64,000 bases of DNA from Sediminibacterium sp. C3 (GCF_000508085.1 NZ_KI669560.1:3033476-3097475), one strand, 5' to 3'. Counted from the first letter of the stretch, positions 1-8,944 are shown. Translations and numbers: made by a program. Notes: generated from the sequence alone by a model not told the origin.

Positions 1-111
1 CTCAAAGCATTCCTGCAAACCCTTACCGATTCGGCTTTTCTGCGGAATCCCCGTTTTGCAGCACCAGGAACCAGCCCCTCAGCAACACAACCCTTAGACC
101 TGCACAACTGA
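1..111 (+). CDS. C-terminal fragment of a di-haem cytochrome c peroxidase (MauG/CcpA-like)
   Basis: An open frame enters from the left edge and stops at 109-111. The last 36 residues include FLQTLTDSAFLRNPRF, which closely matches the usual C-terminus of Bacteroidota di-haem peroxidases (FLxTLTDxxFL.NP.F). The complete peroxidase later in this window (32209-33135) ends with the related FLKALTDKQF, which supports the call. Such enzymes are periplasmic and reduce peroxide or oxidise a partner protein. The haem-binding CxxCH motifs lie outside the window, so the catalytic part cannot be checked. Confidence 0.6.
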   Translation, partial: LKAFLQTLTDSAFLRNPRFAAPGTSPSATQPLDLHN

Positions 112-122
112 TAACAATACCC

Positions 123-130
123 TATTTTTG
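123..130 (+). promoter_or_regulatory. Bacteroidota -7 box (TATTTTTG) for the flippase gene
   Basis: TATTTTTG fits the Bacteroidota sigma-ABfr -7 consensus TAnnTTTG. It lies 12 bases after the preceding stop and 17 bases before the TTG start at 148. I do not see a clear -33 TTTG partner. Confidence 0.4.
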
Positions 131-147
131 AGCAATAGATAATTCCA

Positions 148-1638
148 TTGAGCGAGATAAAAAAACTGGCAAGTCAAACAATCTGGTATGGTGTACCCAC
201 TATAGCCAGTCGTTTTTTAGGGTACCTGATGAACCTTTCGCTTCCGTTGTTTTTTGCACAACCTGCTACTACGGCAGATTTAACACAGATCTACGCAATC
301 ATTCCTTTTCTGAACGTGTTGTTCACTTACGGATTGGAAACCGCCTATTTCAGATTCATCAAAGAAGAAGACCCCAATCGGCTTTACAGTACTTTATCTA
401 TTTCTTTACTGGGGAGTACTCTCTTGTTCACAACCATTTTATGGTTATGCAGAGAACCCCTGATGAACTGGGCCAACCTGGAAGCACAGCCGGCATTTAT
501 CAACTGGATGATTGGTATTTTATTTTTCGATACCATCAGCACCTTGGCCTTTGCCAGGCTCAGACAGGAAAACAGACCCCGTAAATACGCAGCAGTAAGA
601 CTATCCAGCGTACTCATCAATTTTATTACCGTACTGGTTTTTATAGGATGGATTCCACAATACGTACAAACCAATCCAGCATCCGCACTCCGTTATTTTA
701 CTGAGCAGAATATTGGCATTGGCTATTATCTGATTGGCAACCTGGCGGGCAGCATCCTCACTTTTTTGTTACTCTTTTCCGAGTTCAGAAAAATCAAATG
801 GAACTTCCATTTTGATGTATTGAAAAAAGTACTGAGTTACAGTTACCCATTGATTATTGTAGGGATGGGTGGCATGGTAAATGATATGTTAAGCAGACTG
901 ATTTATCAGCATGTGGTAGACCTGCCGGTTGAAGAAGCCAAACACGAGCTGGGCGTATTCGGTAATATTTATCGGCTGGCGGTTTTAATAACCATTATGA
1001 TTCAGGCATTCAGAATGGCAGCTGAACCCTTCTTCTTTAAACAAAAAGGAGAAGAGAACGCGCAAAAAACCTATGCCCGCGTAATGAAGTTTTTTGTGAT
1101 TGCCTGCAGCTTCATGTTGTTGTTCATTAGTTTGTTCATTGAAGTATTTGAATGGTTTTTTGTGGCCATTGACAAGCCCTTGTGGACGCAGGGATTGCAG
1201 ATAGTTCCCCTGCTCGCTTTAGGCAATATATTCCTTGGCATTTATTACAATCTAAGTATCTGGTACAAGCTCACCGACAGAAACAATTACGGTGCACTCA
1301 TCACTGTTGGCGGTGCGGTCATTACCATTGCAATGAATATAATCTTAATCCCCAGCCTTCACTATTTAGGCGCCGCCATTGCCACTTTTATTTGTTATGT
1401 ATTCATGATGCTGGTTAGCTATTACCTCGGTCAAAAGTATTATCCGGTTCCTTACGCAACTAAAAAAATCATCGCCTATTTAGTGGTGGTTCTACTTATG
1501 TACGGCATTCAAAAAGCAATCCTGTATTTTATTCCTCAGCTATGGCTGGGCATTTTCACTGGATTTATTTTCATTGGTCTGTTTGGCTGGCTGGTTTTTT
1601 GGGCAGAAGAAAAAGAAATCAAAAAACTCATCTCGTGA
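148..1638 (+). CDS. Polysaccharide/oligosaccharide flippase (MATE/MOP superfamily, Wzx-like)
   Basis: The 496-residue protein is almost entirely hydrophobic, with about 12-14 predicted membrane segments. It begins with the pattern KKLASQTIWYGVPTIASRFLGYLMN, shortened here to its key features: a basic N-terminus, then IWYG and SRFLGYL, typical of Bacteroidota Wzx/RfbX-like exporters. Family members flip undecaprenyl-linked sugar units across the inner membrane. The start is TTG; no in-frame ATG gives a better N-terminus, and the TAnnTTTG box just upstream supports it. No glycosyltransferase genes are nearby, so the substrate is unknown. It is followed closely by a redox enzyme that has its own promoter box. 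Confidence 0.8.
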   Translation: MSEIKKLASQTIWYGVPTIASRFLGYLMNLSLPLFFAQPATTADLTQIYAIIPFLNVLFTYGLETAYFRFIKEEDPNRLYSTLSISLLGSTLLFTTILWLCREPLMNWANLEAQPAFINWMIGILFFDTISTLAFARLRQENRPRKYAAVRLSSVLINFITVLVFIGWIPQYVQTNPASALRYFTEQNIGIGYYLIGNLAGSILTFLLLFSEFRKIKWNFHFDVLKKVLSYSYPLIIVGMGGMVNDMLSRLIYQHVVDLPVEEAKHELGVFGNIYRLAVLITIMIQAFRMAAEPFFFKQKGEENAQKTYARVMKFFVIACSFMLLFISLFIEVFEWFFVAIDKPLWTQGLQIVPLLALGNIFLGIYYNLSIWYKLTDRNNYGALITVGGAVITIAMNIILIPSLHYLGAAIATFICYVFMMLVSYYLGQKYYPVPYATKKIIAYLVVVLLMYGIQKAILYFIPQLWLGIFTGFIFIGLFGWLVFWAEEKEIKKLIS

Positions 1639-1641
1639 ATT

Positions 1642-1649
1642 TATCTTTG
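1642..1649 (+). promoter_or_regulatory. -7 box TATCTTTG directly in front of the fRMsr start codon
   Basis: A perfect TAnnTTTG ends 4 bases before the ATG at 1654. If transcription starts the usual few bases after the box, the mRNA begins at or next to the start codon (leaderless). Confidence 0.55.
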
Positions 1650-1653
1650 CAGT

Positions 1654-2124
1654 ATGGCAGAAGATTTACAGATTATCAAAGGAACCAAGTCTGAACAATA
1701 CGAGGCATTGATCCCTCAAATTAAAGGTTTGCTAAGTGGCGAACCTAACCTGATTGCCAACCTTGCCAATACAGCAGCAGCCCTAAAAGAGCAATTCGGC
1801 TGGTTCTGGATAGGTTTTTATCTGGTAGAAAAAGACGAACTGGTACTAGGCCCCTTCCAGGGACCAGTTGCCTGCACCAGAATCAGAAAGGGAAGAGGGG
1901 TTTGCGGAAGCAGTTGGGAGCAGGCTAAAACCTTGATTGTACCCGACGTTGAAAAATTTCCCGGTCATATAGCCTGCAGCAGTTTATCTAAATCTGAAAT
2001 CGTTGTTCCTTTATTCAAAGACGGAAATATATGGGGCGTTCTGGATGTTGATAGCAGCGATTACAACCAGTTTGATGAAACCGACCAGCTTTATTTAGAA
2101 CAAATTGTTGCGCTGCTATCTTAA
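1654..2124 (+). CDS. msrC: Free methionine-(R)-sulfoxide reductase, GAF domain
   Basis: This 156-residue single GAF-domain protein reduces free L-methionine-(R)-sulfoxide to methionine in the cytoplasm, with thioredoxin as the usual reductant. The three cysteines of the family are present: Cys74 (PVACTR), Cys84 (GRGVCG) and Cys108 (HIACSS). Their spacing (10 and 24) is identical to that of E. coli Cys84/94/118 as I recall it. The hydrophobic WFWIGFYLV strand and the DVDS and FDETD motifs near the end also fit. Length is normal. It probably has its own promoter and acts in oxidative stress repair. Confidence 0.9.
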   Translation: MAEDLQIIKGTKSEQYEALIPQIKGLLSGEPNLIANLANTAAALKEQFGWFWIGFYLVEKDELVLGPFQGPVACTRIRKGRGVCGSSWEQAKTLIVPDVEKFPGHIACSSLSKSEIVVPLFKDGNIWGVLDVDSSDYNQFDETDQLYLEQIVALLS

Positions 2125-2208
2125 TACACAAACGCTATAAGCTTTACCATTTACTTACTGCTAAAGGCAAGTTTCCCGCTAACGGTCTCCATTTGAAAAC
2201 CATGCGCA

Positions 2209-2240
2209 TTTGGGCTTCTCCCCCAAATTATGTACCTTTG
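2209..2240 (+). promoter_or_regulatory. Complete Bacteroidota promoter (TTTG-N20-TACCTTTG) for the RNA helicase
   Basis: TTTG at 2209-2212 is followed after 20 bases by TACCTTTG at 2233-2240, a good match to the -33/-7 consensus and spacing. Transcription should start near 2246, giving a leader of about 108 bases before the GTG at 2355. Long leaders are common in cold-regulated helicase genes; I could not fold this one reliably. Confidence 0.6.
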
Positions 2241-2354
2241 CATTATTCGTATATGTCTCAGTTATACTGGAATCTACTTCAGTGACAAGGTAATCCCAAC
2301 AATATCAGGTTATATACCACTTGAAATTTCAAGTGTTCATTTAAATCACATTTT

Positions 2355-3599
2355 GTGTTATTCAAAGAATTAGAACTCATTGAGCCCATCTTAAAAGCGC
2401 TCGAAACAGAAGGGTATACCAACCCTACCCCCATTCAGGAACAAGCGATTCCGTCCGCCCTTGCAGGTAAAGACATTTTGGGTTGCGCCCAAACAGGAAC
2501 AGGAAAAACAGCCGCTTTTTCTATTCCTATTCTTCAACTGGTTTGTCAGTCTCAGTTAAACGGAAATTTCACCAGAGGCATCAAGGCATTAATCCTTACC
2601 CCTACCAGAGAATTGGCTATTCAGATTGACGAAAGTATTGCAGCGTATGGTAAAAATCTGCGCATCTCCCATGAAGTTATTTTTGGGGGTGTATCGCAAC
2701 ATCATCAGGTAATTAACTTAAAGAAAGGAGTAGATATTTTAACTGCTACCCCAGGTAGATTACTAGACCTGATGCAACAGGGATTTATTCATTTAAAAGA
2801 TATTCGTTTTTTTGTATTGGACGAAGCCGATCGTATGTTAGACATGGGCTTTATTAACGATGTAAAGAAAGTTGTGGCTAAACTACCTGAGAAAAAACAG
2901 ACCTTGTTTTTCTCAGCCACAATGCCCGATGAAATTAAAAAATTAGCCAACACCCTTTTAAAGAATCCGGTAACCATTGCGGTAACACCTGTTTCTTCTA
3001 CGGTAGAAAAAATTGAACAGGCGATTTATTTTGTTGAGAAGGAAAACAAAAAAAATCTGCTACAAGATTTACTACAAGACAGTACCATCAAGTCGGCACT
3101 GGTATTTACCAGAACCAAGCACGGTGCAGATAAAGTTGTGAAGAATCTGGTTAAACAAGGAATAACTGCTGAAGCCATTCATGGTAATAAATCACAGAAT
3201 GCCAGACAAAGGGCATTGAACAATTTTAAAAATGGTAGCACCCGCATCCTGGTTGCTACTGATATTGCAGCAAGGGGAATTGATGTAGATGGTTTGTCCC
3301 ATGTATTCAATTACGAATTACCCAATGTTCCGGAAACCTATGTTCACAGAATTGGCAGAACAGGCAGGGCGGGAGAAAGCGGTATGGCCATTTCTTTTTG
3401 TGACACAGAAGAAAGAGCTTATTTGAAAGACATTCAGAAGCTGATAAAAATTGAGCTGCCGGTTGTAAGCAACCACGAATACCATTCGGCTACCCCTCAG
3501 AAAACCAGTTCCAATCAACCCGAAAAAATAAAGAAACCTGCACCCAGAAACAGAATGGTGAAACAGAGTTATTACAAATCTGGGAGAAGCAGCAAGTAA
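2355..3599 (+). CDS. DEAD-box ATP-dependent RNA helicase, RhlE-like
   Basis: A 414-residue protein with the full helicase motif order: Q motif ([13 protein letters not shown]), Walker A (AQTGTGKT), PTRELA, TPGR, DEAD (VLDEADRML), SAT (FFSATMP), ARGID and HRIGRTGR. The tail after about residue 370 is short, lysine/arginine-rich and low in complexity ([12 protein letters not shown]), a typical RNA-binding extension of RhlE and CsdA types. It unwinds RNA duplexes, probably in ribosome assembly or RNA decay in the cold. The start is GTG, chosen because the family begins with [15 protein letters not shown]. It stands alone behind a long leader. Confidence 0.88.
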   Translation: MLFKELELIEPILKALETEGYTNPTPIQEQAIPSALAGKDILGCAQTGTGKTAAFSIPILQLVCQSQLNGNFTRGIKALILTPTRELAIQIDESIAAYGKNLRISHEVIFGGVSQHHQVINLKKGVDILTATPGRLLDLMQQGFIHLKDIRFFVLDEADRMLDMGFINDVKKVVAKLPEKKQTLFFSATMPDEIKKLANTLLKNPVTIAVTPVSSTVEKIEQAIYFVEKENKKNLLQDLLQDSTIKSALVFTRTKHGADKVVKNLVKQGITAEAIHGNKSQNARQRALNNFKNGSTRILVATDIAARGIDVDGLSHVFNYELPNVPETYVHRIGRTGRAGESGMAISFCDTEERAYLKDIQKLIKIELPVVSNHEYHSATPQKTSSNQPEKIKKPAPRNRMVKQSYYKSGRSSK

Positions 3600-3656
3600 T
3601 TTTTCTGATTTAAGCACTGACTGATCAGATTAGCAATAGTTTTTTTAGATTGTAGC

Positions 3657-4892
3657 ATGATTAAACCCATTCATTTATTCATCGCTACAATTTTTTTTGC
3701 CATTACAGGAAATGCACAATCTGCAAAGAAGGGGGCAATTGCATTGTATTATCCTGAACGTTCCAACTGGGAAACCAAAGCTCCCGAAGCATTGGGAATA
3801 ACTGCATCAACGATAGAAAAAACGATCGCCACTGCCAGGGCTGCGGAGTCACCCAATCCCAGAAGTATGGAAGAAAACCATTACAAAACTTTTGGTAAAG
3901 AACCTTTTGGTGATGGCATTGGTCCTTTTGAAGACCGTGGAGAACAGACTGGTATCATTATTTACAAGGGGTATAAGGTAGCAGAATGGGGCAGCCCGCT
4001 AAAACCTGATATGACCCATAGTGTGGCAAAAAGTTTTTTATCTGCTGTTGTAGGTTTGGCAGTAGATGCGCAATTGATACGGTCGGTTCAGGATCCGGTA
4101 CACAGCTATGTTCCACCCATTGAGTTATTTCAACCTGAGCCTGTTAGTAAACCCGCTTCTCTGTTTAATCAACCAGAATTATTACACCCTTTTGAAACTG
4201 TTCACAACAAAACCATTACCTGGGAATCCATGTTAAGACAAACCAGTGATTGGGAAGGAACGCTATGGGGTAAACCCGATTGGGCAGACCGGCCCGACCC
4301 TGATCCCAAAAAATGGTTGAACAGAATCCGTTATCAGCAGGGTACTGTTTTTGAATACAATGATGTTCGGGTTAATGCGCTGGCATTGGCAGCTACCAGT
4401 GTTTTCAGACAACCGCTTCCTCAGGTTTTGAAAAAAAATATCATGGACCCCATTGGGGCATCCAATACCTGGCGTTGGACAGGCTACCGGAATGCTTGGA
4501 TTGTATTGGACGGAAATCCGGTTCAGTCTGTAAGTGGTGGCGGCCACTGGGGCGGAGGCATGTTTATACATGCGGAAGACATGGCTCGCTTTGGATTACT
4601 TACCCTGCGTAAAGGCAAATGGAAAGATCAGCAAATTCTTTCTGAGTCCTGGATTCGTCAGTCTACCACTCCGGGTCCGGCCAACAAGGAATATGGATAC
4701 ATGAATTTTTATTTAAATACCGACCAGAAATTAATTCCAGCTGCACCGGCTGAATCGTTTGTGCATTTGGGCAATGGAAATAATGTGGTGTATGTTGACC
4801 CCATTAACGATTTGGTAGTAGTTTTGAGATGGGTAACCCAAAAAGGGATGATTGACACCATTTCCACACTACTGGAGGGACTCAAGAAATAA
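3657..4892 (+). CDS. Exported serine hydrolase, class C beta-lactamase-like (S12 fold)
   Basis: A signal peptide (residues 1-20, ending FAITGNAQS) is followed by a beta-lactamase-like domain. The SxxK nucleophile/base pair is seen at Ser122-Lys125 (SVAK), and the YxN-like tyrosine at Tyr234 (EYND). The third motif is less clear; HLGNGNN near residue 365 may stand in for KTG. The 411 residues fit the family of periplasmic esterases, peptidases and penicillin-binding relatives. The substrate cannot be inferred, and true beta-lactamase activity is not implied. It is monocistronic, with a hairpin following. Confidence 0.8.
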   Translation: MIKPIHLFIATIFFAITGNAQSAKKGAIALYYPERSNWETKAPEALGITASTIEKTIATARAAESPNPRSMEENHYKTFGKEPFGDGIGPFEDRGEQTGIIIYKGYKVAEWGSPLKPDMTHSVAKSFLSAVVGLAVDAQLIRSVQDPVHSYVPPIELFQPEPVSKPASLFNQPELLHPFETVHNKTITWESMLRQTSDWEGTLWGKPDWADRPDPDPKKWLNRIRYQQGTVFEYNDVRVNALALAATSVFRQPLPQVLKKNIMDPIGASNTWRWTGYRNAWIVLDGNPVQSVSGGGHWGGGMFIHAEDMARFGLLTLRKGKWKDQQILSESWIRQSTTPGPANKEYGYMNFYLNTDQKLIPAAPAESFVHLGNGNNVVYVDPINDLVVVLRWVTQKGMIDTISTLLEGLKK

Positions 4893-4898
4893 CAATTT

Positions 4899-4914
4899 TT
4901 CGTCAATAGACGAA
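4899..4914 (+). terminator. Possible terminator after the serine hydrolase
   Basis: The arms TTCGTC (4899-4904) and GACGAA (4909-4914) enclose a 4-base loop and are followed by TATTTTAT. The stem is short and the T tract interrupted, so the call is tentative. Confidence 0.35.
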
Positions 4915-4991
4915 TATTTTATAATTGCTTAAATCTCAATGATAAATACCTAATTTTAGGTGACGGCGTTTCCCCCAGCCGATTATACGCC

Positions 4992-5735
4992 ATGATTAAC
5001 CCAAGTCCTATAGCAACGGAAAGCTTAGAAGAGCAAAACCGAAAATTGCTGAAAACGCAACATGCACTGGAAAAAAAAGTAAGTCAGCTAAAAGATTTTG
5101 CTGGGATTATAACGCATGATGTAAGGGGACCTGCCCATAATATTTCCAAAATGTTGGAAATGTACGAAAGCACCAATGATCCGGAACTGAAAAAAGCTTC
5201 CATGGATTATTTAAAAAAAATCAGCAAGGACCTTACCAACAATCTCAATGAACTGATTCAGATATTACAAATCCATCTGGAAAAAGACATTCCTGCTTCA
5301 GATTGTTCTTTTGAGGAAGTTATCAACAGCGCTCTGCTTCAATTACAGGATGTAATTCAGCAGAAGAATGCGGTAATTGAACAAGCCCTGGAAGTGGCAC
5401 AGATTAATTACCCAAGGGTTTACTTACAAAGCATCGTTTACAATTTATTGAGCAATAGTCTTAAATATACCAAACCCGGGACCGCTCCAGCCATTCGCAT
5501 TGAAACCTTCGAAAAAGAAGGGGCCATTCATTTATCGGTTACTGATAACGGATTGGGTATTGATTTAACTAAGTTCGGCCACTTGCTATTCAAATTTCAG
5601 AAGAGCTTTCACAGCGGTTTCGACAGCAAGGGAATTGGTCTATATCTCATAAAAAATCAGATTGAAGAGCAGGGGGGGAATATTTTTTGTGAAAGCGAAT
5701 CACAAAAAGGAACAAAATTTACTGTTCGTTTTTAA
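4992..5735 (+). CDS. Short cytoplasmic sensor-less histidine kinase
   Basis: The 247-residue protein begins with a coiled coil (residues 10-35) leading into an H-box, DFAGIITHDVRGP, with His42 as phospho-acceptor. The ATPase domain follows: N box (LLSNSLKYTKPG), G1 (VTDNGLGID) and G2 (SKGIGLYLIKNQIEEQGG). There is no membrane segment and no PAS, GAF or receiver domain, so the signal must come through a partner protein or the coiled coil. No response regulator is adjacent. Possible partners in this window are the orphan OmpR-type regulator at 33.2 kb and PorX, but that is speculation. Confidence 0.8.
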   Translation: MINPSPIATESLEEQNRKLLKTQHALEKKVSQLKDFAGIITHDVRGPAHNISKMLEMYESTNDPELKKASMDYLKKISKDLTNNLNELIQILQIHLEKDIPASDCSFEEVINSALLQLQDVIQQKNAVIEQALEVAQINYPRVYLQSIVYNLLSNSLKYTKPGTAPAIRIETFEKEGAIHLSVTDNGLGIDLTKFGHLLFKFQKSFHSGFDSKGIGLYLIKNQIEEQGGNIFCESESQKGTKFTVRF

Positions 5736-5745
5736 AAAAATCCCC

Positions 5746-5753
5746 TATTTTTG
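5746..5753 (+). promoter_or_regulatory. -7 box TATTTTTG of the tRNA-Leu gene
   Basis: The TAnnTTTG match lies 11 bases before the tRNA 5' end and partly within the short space after the kinase stop codon. Confidence 0.5.
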
Positions 5754-5764
5754 CCGTCCCAAAT

Positions 5765-5846
5765 GCGGATGTGGCGAAATTGGCAGACGCACTAGACTTA
5801 GGATCTAGCGCCGCGAGGCATGTAGGTTCGACCCCTATCATCCGCA
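5765..5846 (+). tRNA. tRNA-Leu (anticodon UAG)
   Basis: The 82-base gene folds as a class II tRNA. The acceptor arms GCGGAT and ATCCGC pair, the anticodon stem CTAGA/TCTAG holds the loop CTTAGGA (anticodon TAG), a long variable arm follows, and the T arm contains GGTTCGACCCC. The discriminator base is A and CCA is not encoded, so CCA must be added after transcription. It has its own promoter and a strong terminator. Confidence 0.95.
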
Positions 5847-5849
5847 CTG

Positions 5850-5874
5850 AACCACCTTTATAGGTGGTTTTTTT
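5850..5874 (+). terminator. Rho-independent terminator of tRNA-Leu
   Basis: AACCACC and GGTGGTT form a 7-bp stem around a 6-base loop, followed by a run of seven T. It lies 4 bases after the tRNA. Confidence 0.85.
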
Positions 5875-5886
5875 ATGCGAAACCCT

Positions 5887-5894
5887 TACCTTTG
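5887..5894 (+). promoter_or_regulatory. -7 box TACCTTTG of tig
   Basis: A perfect TAnnTTTG lies 31 bases before the tig ATG, just after the tRNA terminator. Confidence 0.5.
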
Positions 5895-5925
5895 CAGCCC
5901 GATTTTAAGTATATAAAACACCTAT

Positions 5926-7290
5926 ATGGCTACAATTACCAGAGAAAACATTGGCTTATTAAATGATAAGCTTACCGTTACCCTTACCAAGGAAGACTAT
6001 TTAAGTGGCTTTGAAAACAGCCTGAAGAAATATGCAAAGACTGCCAATATACCTGGCTTCAGAAAAGGTATGGTACCCACTGGACTGGTAAAGAAAATGT
6101 ATGGTCAGGGGGTATTTTCTGAGGAAGTATTGCGTAAAGTAGAGCAGGAAATGAATGCCTATATGACCAAAGAGCAGATTGATATTTTTGCTCAGCCACT
6201 TCCACTTGAAAATGACGCAAACAAATTAGACATGAACAATTTGTCTGATTATGTTTTTTCCTTTGAAATTGGATTGAAGCCGGAATTTGAAGTAAATCTG
6301 TCAAAATTTGAAGCTACCCGCTATGTGGTAACGGTTACCGATGCAATGATTGATGACGAAATCGCAAGATTGCAGACCCGTTTTGGTAAAATGACAGAAC
6401 CTGAAACAGTTACAACCGAAGACAATGTATTGAATGTAACATTTACTGAAACCGATTCAAAAGGAAACCCTGTTGAAAACGGGGTAAGCAAAGACAACAG
6501 CGTTCTGGTAAAATATTTTGCAGAAAAGTTCCGTAAGAATTTAATGGACAAGAAAAAAGACGATGTGGTACTTCTGCAAATCAAGAAGGCTTTTGAAGAC
6601 AAGGAAGCAGAAACCATTCTGGCTGATTTGGGATTAACCAAAGACGATGCTGACAAGTATTTCAATATGTTAATCACCAAAGTAGGTTTAGTAGAGAAAG
6701 CGGCGTTGGACGAAGAACTATTTAAGCAGATTTATCCAGGCAACGAGAATATTAAAACCGAAGCAGACCTGAGAAATGAAATCAAGACTGAAATTGAAAA
6801 ATACTATGCTCAGTCTGCTCGCAATCAGGTTCAGGATCAGATATATCACTACCTGGTAGATCATGTTAGCATGGAATTACCAGAAAACTTTTTAAAACGC
6901 TGGTTACAAAACGGTGGTGAAAAGCCAAAAACTGCAGAAGAAGCGGAAGCAGAATATCCAAGTTTCTCCAAACAATTAAAGTGGACTTTAATCAGCAGCA
7001 AATTGTCACAAGACAACAAAATTGAAGTGCTTCCTGAAGACATCCGCAATTTTGCCAAAATGCAATTGTTCAGCTATATGGGCAACCAGTTAGGTGCTTT
7101 GGGCGACAACCAGCAGTGGATTGATGACTATGCAAACAGAATGATGCAGGATAAAAAATTTGTGGAAGACAGTTACCACAGAATCAATGCAGAAAAATTA
7201 TTTGACGCATTGGAGTCTCAGGTAAAAGCAAAAGATGAAAGCATTAGTGCAGACGATTTTGCTAAGAAATTAGAACACCATCATCATTAA
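5926..7290 (+). CDS. tig: Trigger factor, ribosome-associated chaperone
   Basis: Trigger factor binds ribosomal protein L23 near the tunnel exit and shields nascent chains. The ribosome-binding signature GFRKGMVP is near residue 45. The middle region, where E. coli has the FKBP-type isomerase domain, is diverged, as is usual in Bacteroidota, so isomerase activity is doubtful. The helical C-terminal chaperone region follows. The 454 residues are slightly longer than in E. coli (432). The natural C-terminus ends in four histidines. The gene lies upstream of clpP/clpX, but a patatin gene on the opposite strand separates them, so it is transcribed alone. Confidence 0.93.
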   Translation: MATITRENIGLLNDKLTVTLTKEDYLSGFENSLKKYAKTANIPGFRKGMVPTGLVKKMYGQGVFSEEVLRKVEQEMNAYMTKEQIDIFAQPLPLENDANKLDMNNLSDYVFSFEIGLKPEFEVNLSKFEATRYVVTVTDAMIDDEIARLQTRFGKMTEPETVTTEDNVLNVTFTETDSKGNPVENGVSKDNSVLVKYFAEKFRKNLMDKKKDDVVLLQIKKAFEDKEAETILADLGLTKDDADKYFNMLITKVGLVEKAALDEELFKQIYPGNENIKTEADLRNEIKTEIEKYYAQSARNQVQDQIYHYLVDHVSMELPENFLKRWLQNGGEKPKTAEEAEAEYPSFSKQLKWTLISSKLSQDNKIEVLPEDIRNFAKMQLFSYMGNQLGALGDNQQWIDDYANRMMQDKKFVEDSYHRINAEKLFDALESQVKAKDESISADDFAKKLEHHHH

Positions 7291-7310
7291 TAGAAGATAT
7301 CATATTTTAA

Positions 7311-7335
7311 AAACCAGCCAAAGGCTGGTTTTTTT
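7311..7335. terminator. Bidirectional terminator between tig and the patatin gene
   Basis: AAACCAGCC (7311-7319) and GGCTGGTTT (7323-7331) form a 9-bp stem with an AAA loop. The stem is followed by a T run on the plus strand and flanked by an A run upstream, so it can serve both convergent genes. It overlaps the patatin stop codon by a few bases. Confidence 0.85.
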
Positions 7336-8944
7336 ATTGGCATAACTGATGCGCTTTTAGTGCAGTTTTCATCTGACGAAGTAATGTATTTGCAACATAA
7401 CGGTTCACGAAGAGATGTCCGCTCAGTTGCAAAAGTCGCTTTCTGAACCAGTGACTAGAAATAACAGATAAAATGGCTGCGCTTCTTTTTTGAATGAATG
7501 GCTTTAACTCATCAATAAAATCAGCATGGGTAACCGGCCATTGAGGCTCAGGCTTGGTAAATTTAAACAGCGGAATAATTTGCACACTCTCTTCCTTATC
7601 GCACAGAAAAGATTTCAAATGAATGCCTGCATATCCTTTGGAAAAAAGTGGATGTTGATGGAAATCCTTCAGTGGGATTGTAAAATGATTTTGCAAAAAC
7701 CGAATACAATTATACTGCCCCAATGCATAATCGTGCTCTCTGAATCTTTTACTCAGGAATCCACCAAATCCCTGCAGCGAACCGCTTGCAATTGCTTTTT
7801 CTCCTTCTATTCGCTCTTTCAGACTCCCCTGGTATCGAACCGGTGAAATTAAAAATTGTCCTGCTTTTTCCTTGTTCATCATATCAGCTATGGGTAGGGG
7901 TTTGGCTTTCATTTGGTGCATCATGGCAAACAGAATTTGTTTTGCAACCCCGGTAATGGCAGTTGATTCATTGTCTTTAAATCCGGTTGATTCCGGAAAT
8001 GGGTCAATCATTAGTACCGTTTGAGTAAAAGAGGAAAATGAATCACGGTCAGTGCCCTGGAATTCACTACCTCCTGCCTTTTGTTGCAGGAGTTCAATAA
8101 CTTTTTCAAAGGGTTCATTGTTCATGAGGCCACCGTCGACCTGTAAGGAAACATGATCGGCAGAACCATCCAGCAGTATGCCCTGCTGATTCAACCAATG
8201 ATTTTCCTGAATGAATTTCAGGGGCCGTTTCAATAATACCGGCTTCAATACAAGGGGGAAAGCCCCTGTGGCCATAATTGCTTTTTGCAACAAATTAGCA
8301 TTGATTCCTTTGGATAAATTCAAAGGAATCCAGCCAGGGTCCGTTAGCTCCCCATAATCTTTTCCCTGCAATGGTTCTGTAAACTGCGACCCTGTCAATT
8401 GAAAACAGGCAAAATCATGATGAACCGACATTCGGTGTGTCGACTTTTGCAAATCGGATTGAAAGGAAATATTGAAAGGATATCCTGCCAGATTGGTCAT
8501 TGTGGCAAATAATTTCATGGCGGGATCCATATAGGGGGGTAATACATTGTGGGGATTAGCAGCTGCTGCAATGGCCCGGAGACTTAATCGTTCAACAAAA
8601 CTCCCATTGAGCAGGGATGAAAGGGATTGAGATGTAGCAATATCAGCCGTATCCAGCAAGAAAGGGGCCATGGAATCTGCTTCCATTTCAACCCAGCTTT
8701 TGTACAAAATTTTTGCAGCAGGTTGCTGAATTGCTGCTGCAGCTAACAGTCCGGTCATTCCTCCCGCAGAAGCCCCACCCACTACTGAAATATTTACCCT
8801 ATGTGTGGGAACCCCTGACTGACCGCGTTTTTGCTCCCAGTTTTCCAAAACCTCCAGCAAACAATCCAACACACCTGCCGTATATGCGCCAGCCGAAACT
8901 GCTCCTGCCATGCAAATTCCTAAATGAAAAGATTCGTTTTTCAT
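7334..8944 (-). CDS. Patatin-like phospholipase/acyl hydrolase
   Basis: A 536-residue protein with the patatin Ser-Asp dyad: nucleophile Ser59 in GGASAGG (GxSxG) and Asp270 in VDGGLMNNEPFE (DGG). An N-terminal glycine-rich loop (MAGAVSAGAYTAG) supplies the oxyanion hole. These enzymes release fatty acids from phospholipids or other acyl esters. No signal peptide or membrane segment is obvious, so it is probably cytoplasmic. It is longer than minimal patatins, with about 200 extra C-terminal residues of unknown role. It sits on the opposite strand between tig and clpP. Confidence 0.83.
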   Translation of the reverse strand: MKNESFHLGICMAGAVSAGAYTAGVLDCLLEVLENWEQKRGQSGVPTHRVNISVVGGASAGGMTGLLAAAAIQQPAAKILYKSWVEMEADSMAPFLLDTADIATSQSLSSLLNGSFVERLSLRAIAAAANPHNVLPPYMDPAMKLFATMTNLAGYPFNISFQSDLQKSTHRMSVHHDFACFQLTGSQFTEPLQGKDYGELTDPGWIPLNLSKGINANLLQKAIMATGAFPLVLKPVLLKRPLKFIQENHWLNQQGILLDGSADHVSLQVDGGLMNNEPFEKVIELLQQKAGGSEFQGTDRDSFSSFTQTVLMIDPFPESTGFKDNESTAITGVAKQILFAMMHQMKAKPLPIADMMNKEKAGQFLISPVRYQGSLKERIEGEKAIASGSLQGFGGFLSKRFREHDYALGQYNCIRFLQNHFTIPLKDFHQHPLFSKGYAGIHLKSFLCDKEESVQIIPLFKFTKPEPQWPVTHADFIDELKPFIQKRSAAILSVISSHWFRKRLLQLSGHLFVNRYVANTLLRQMKTALKAHQLCQ

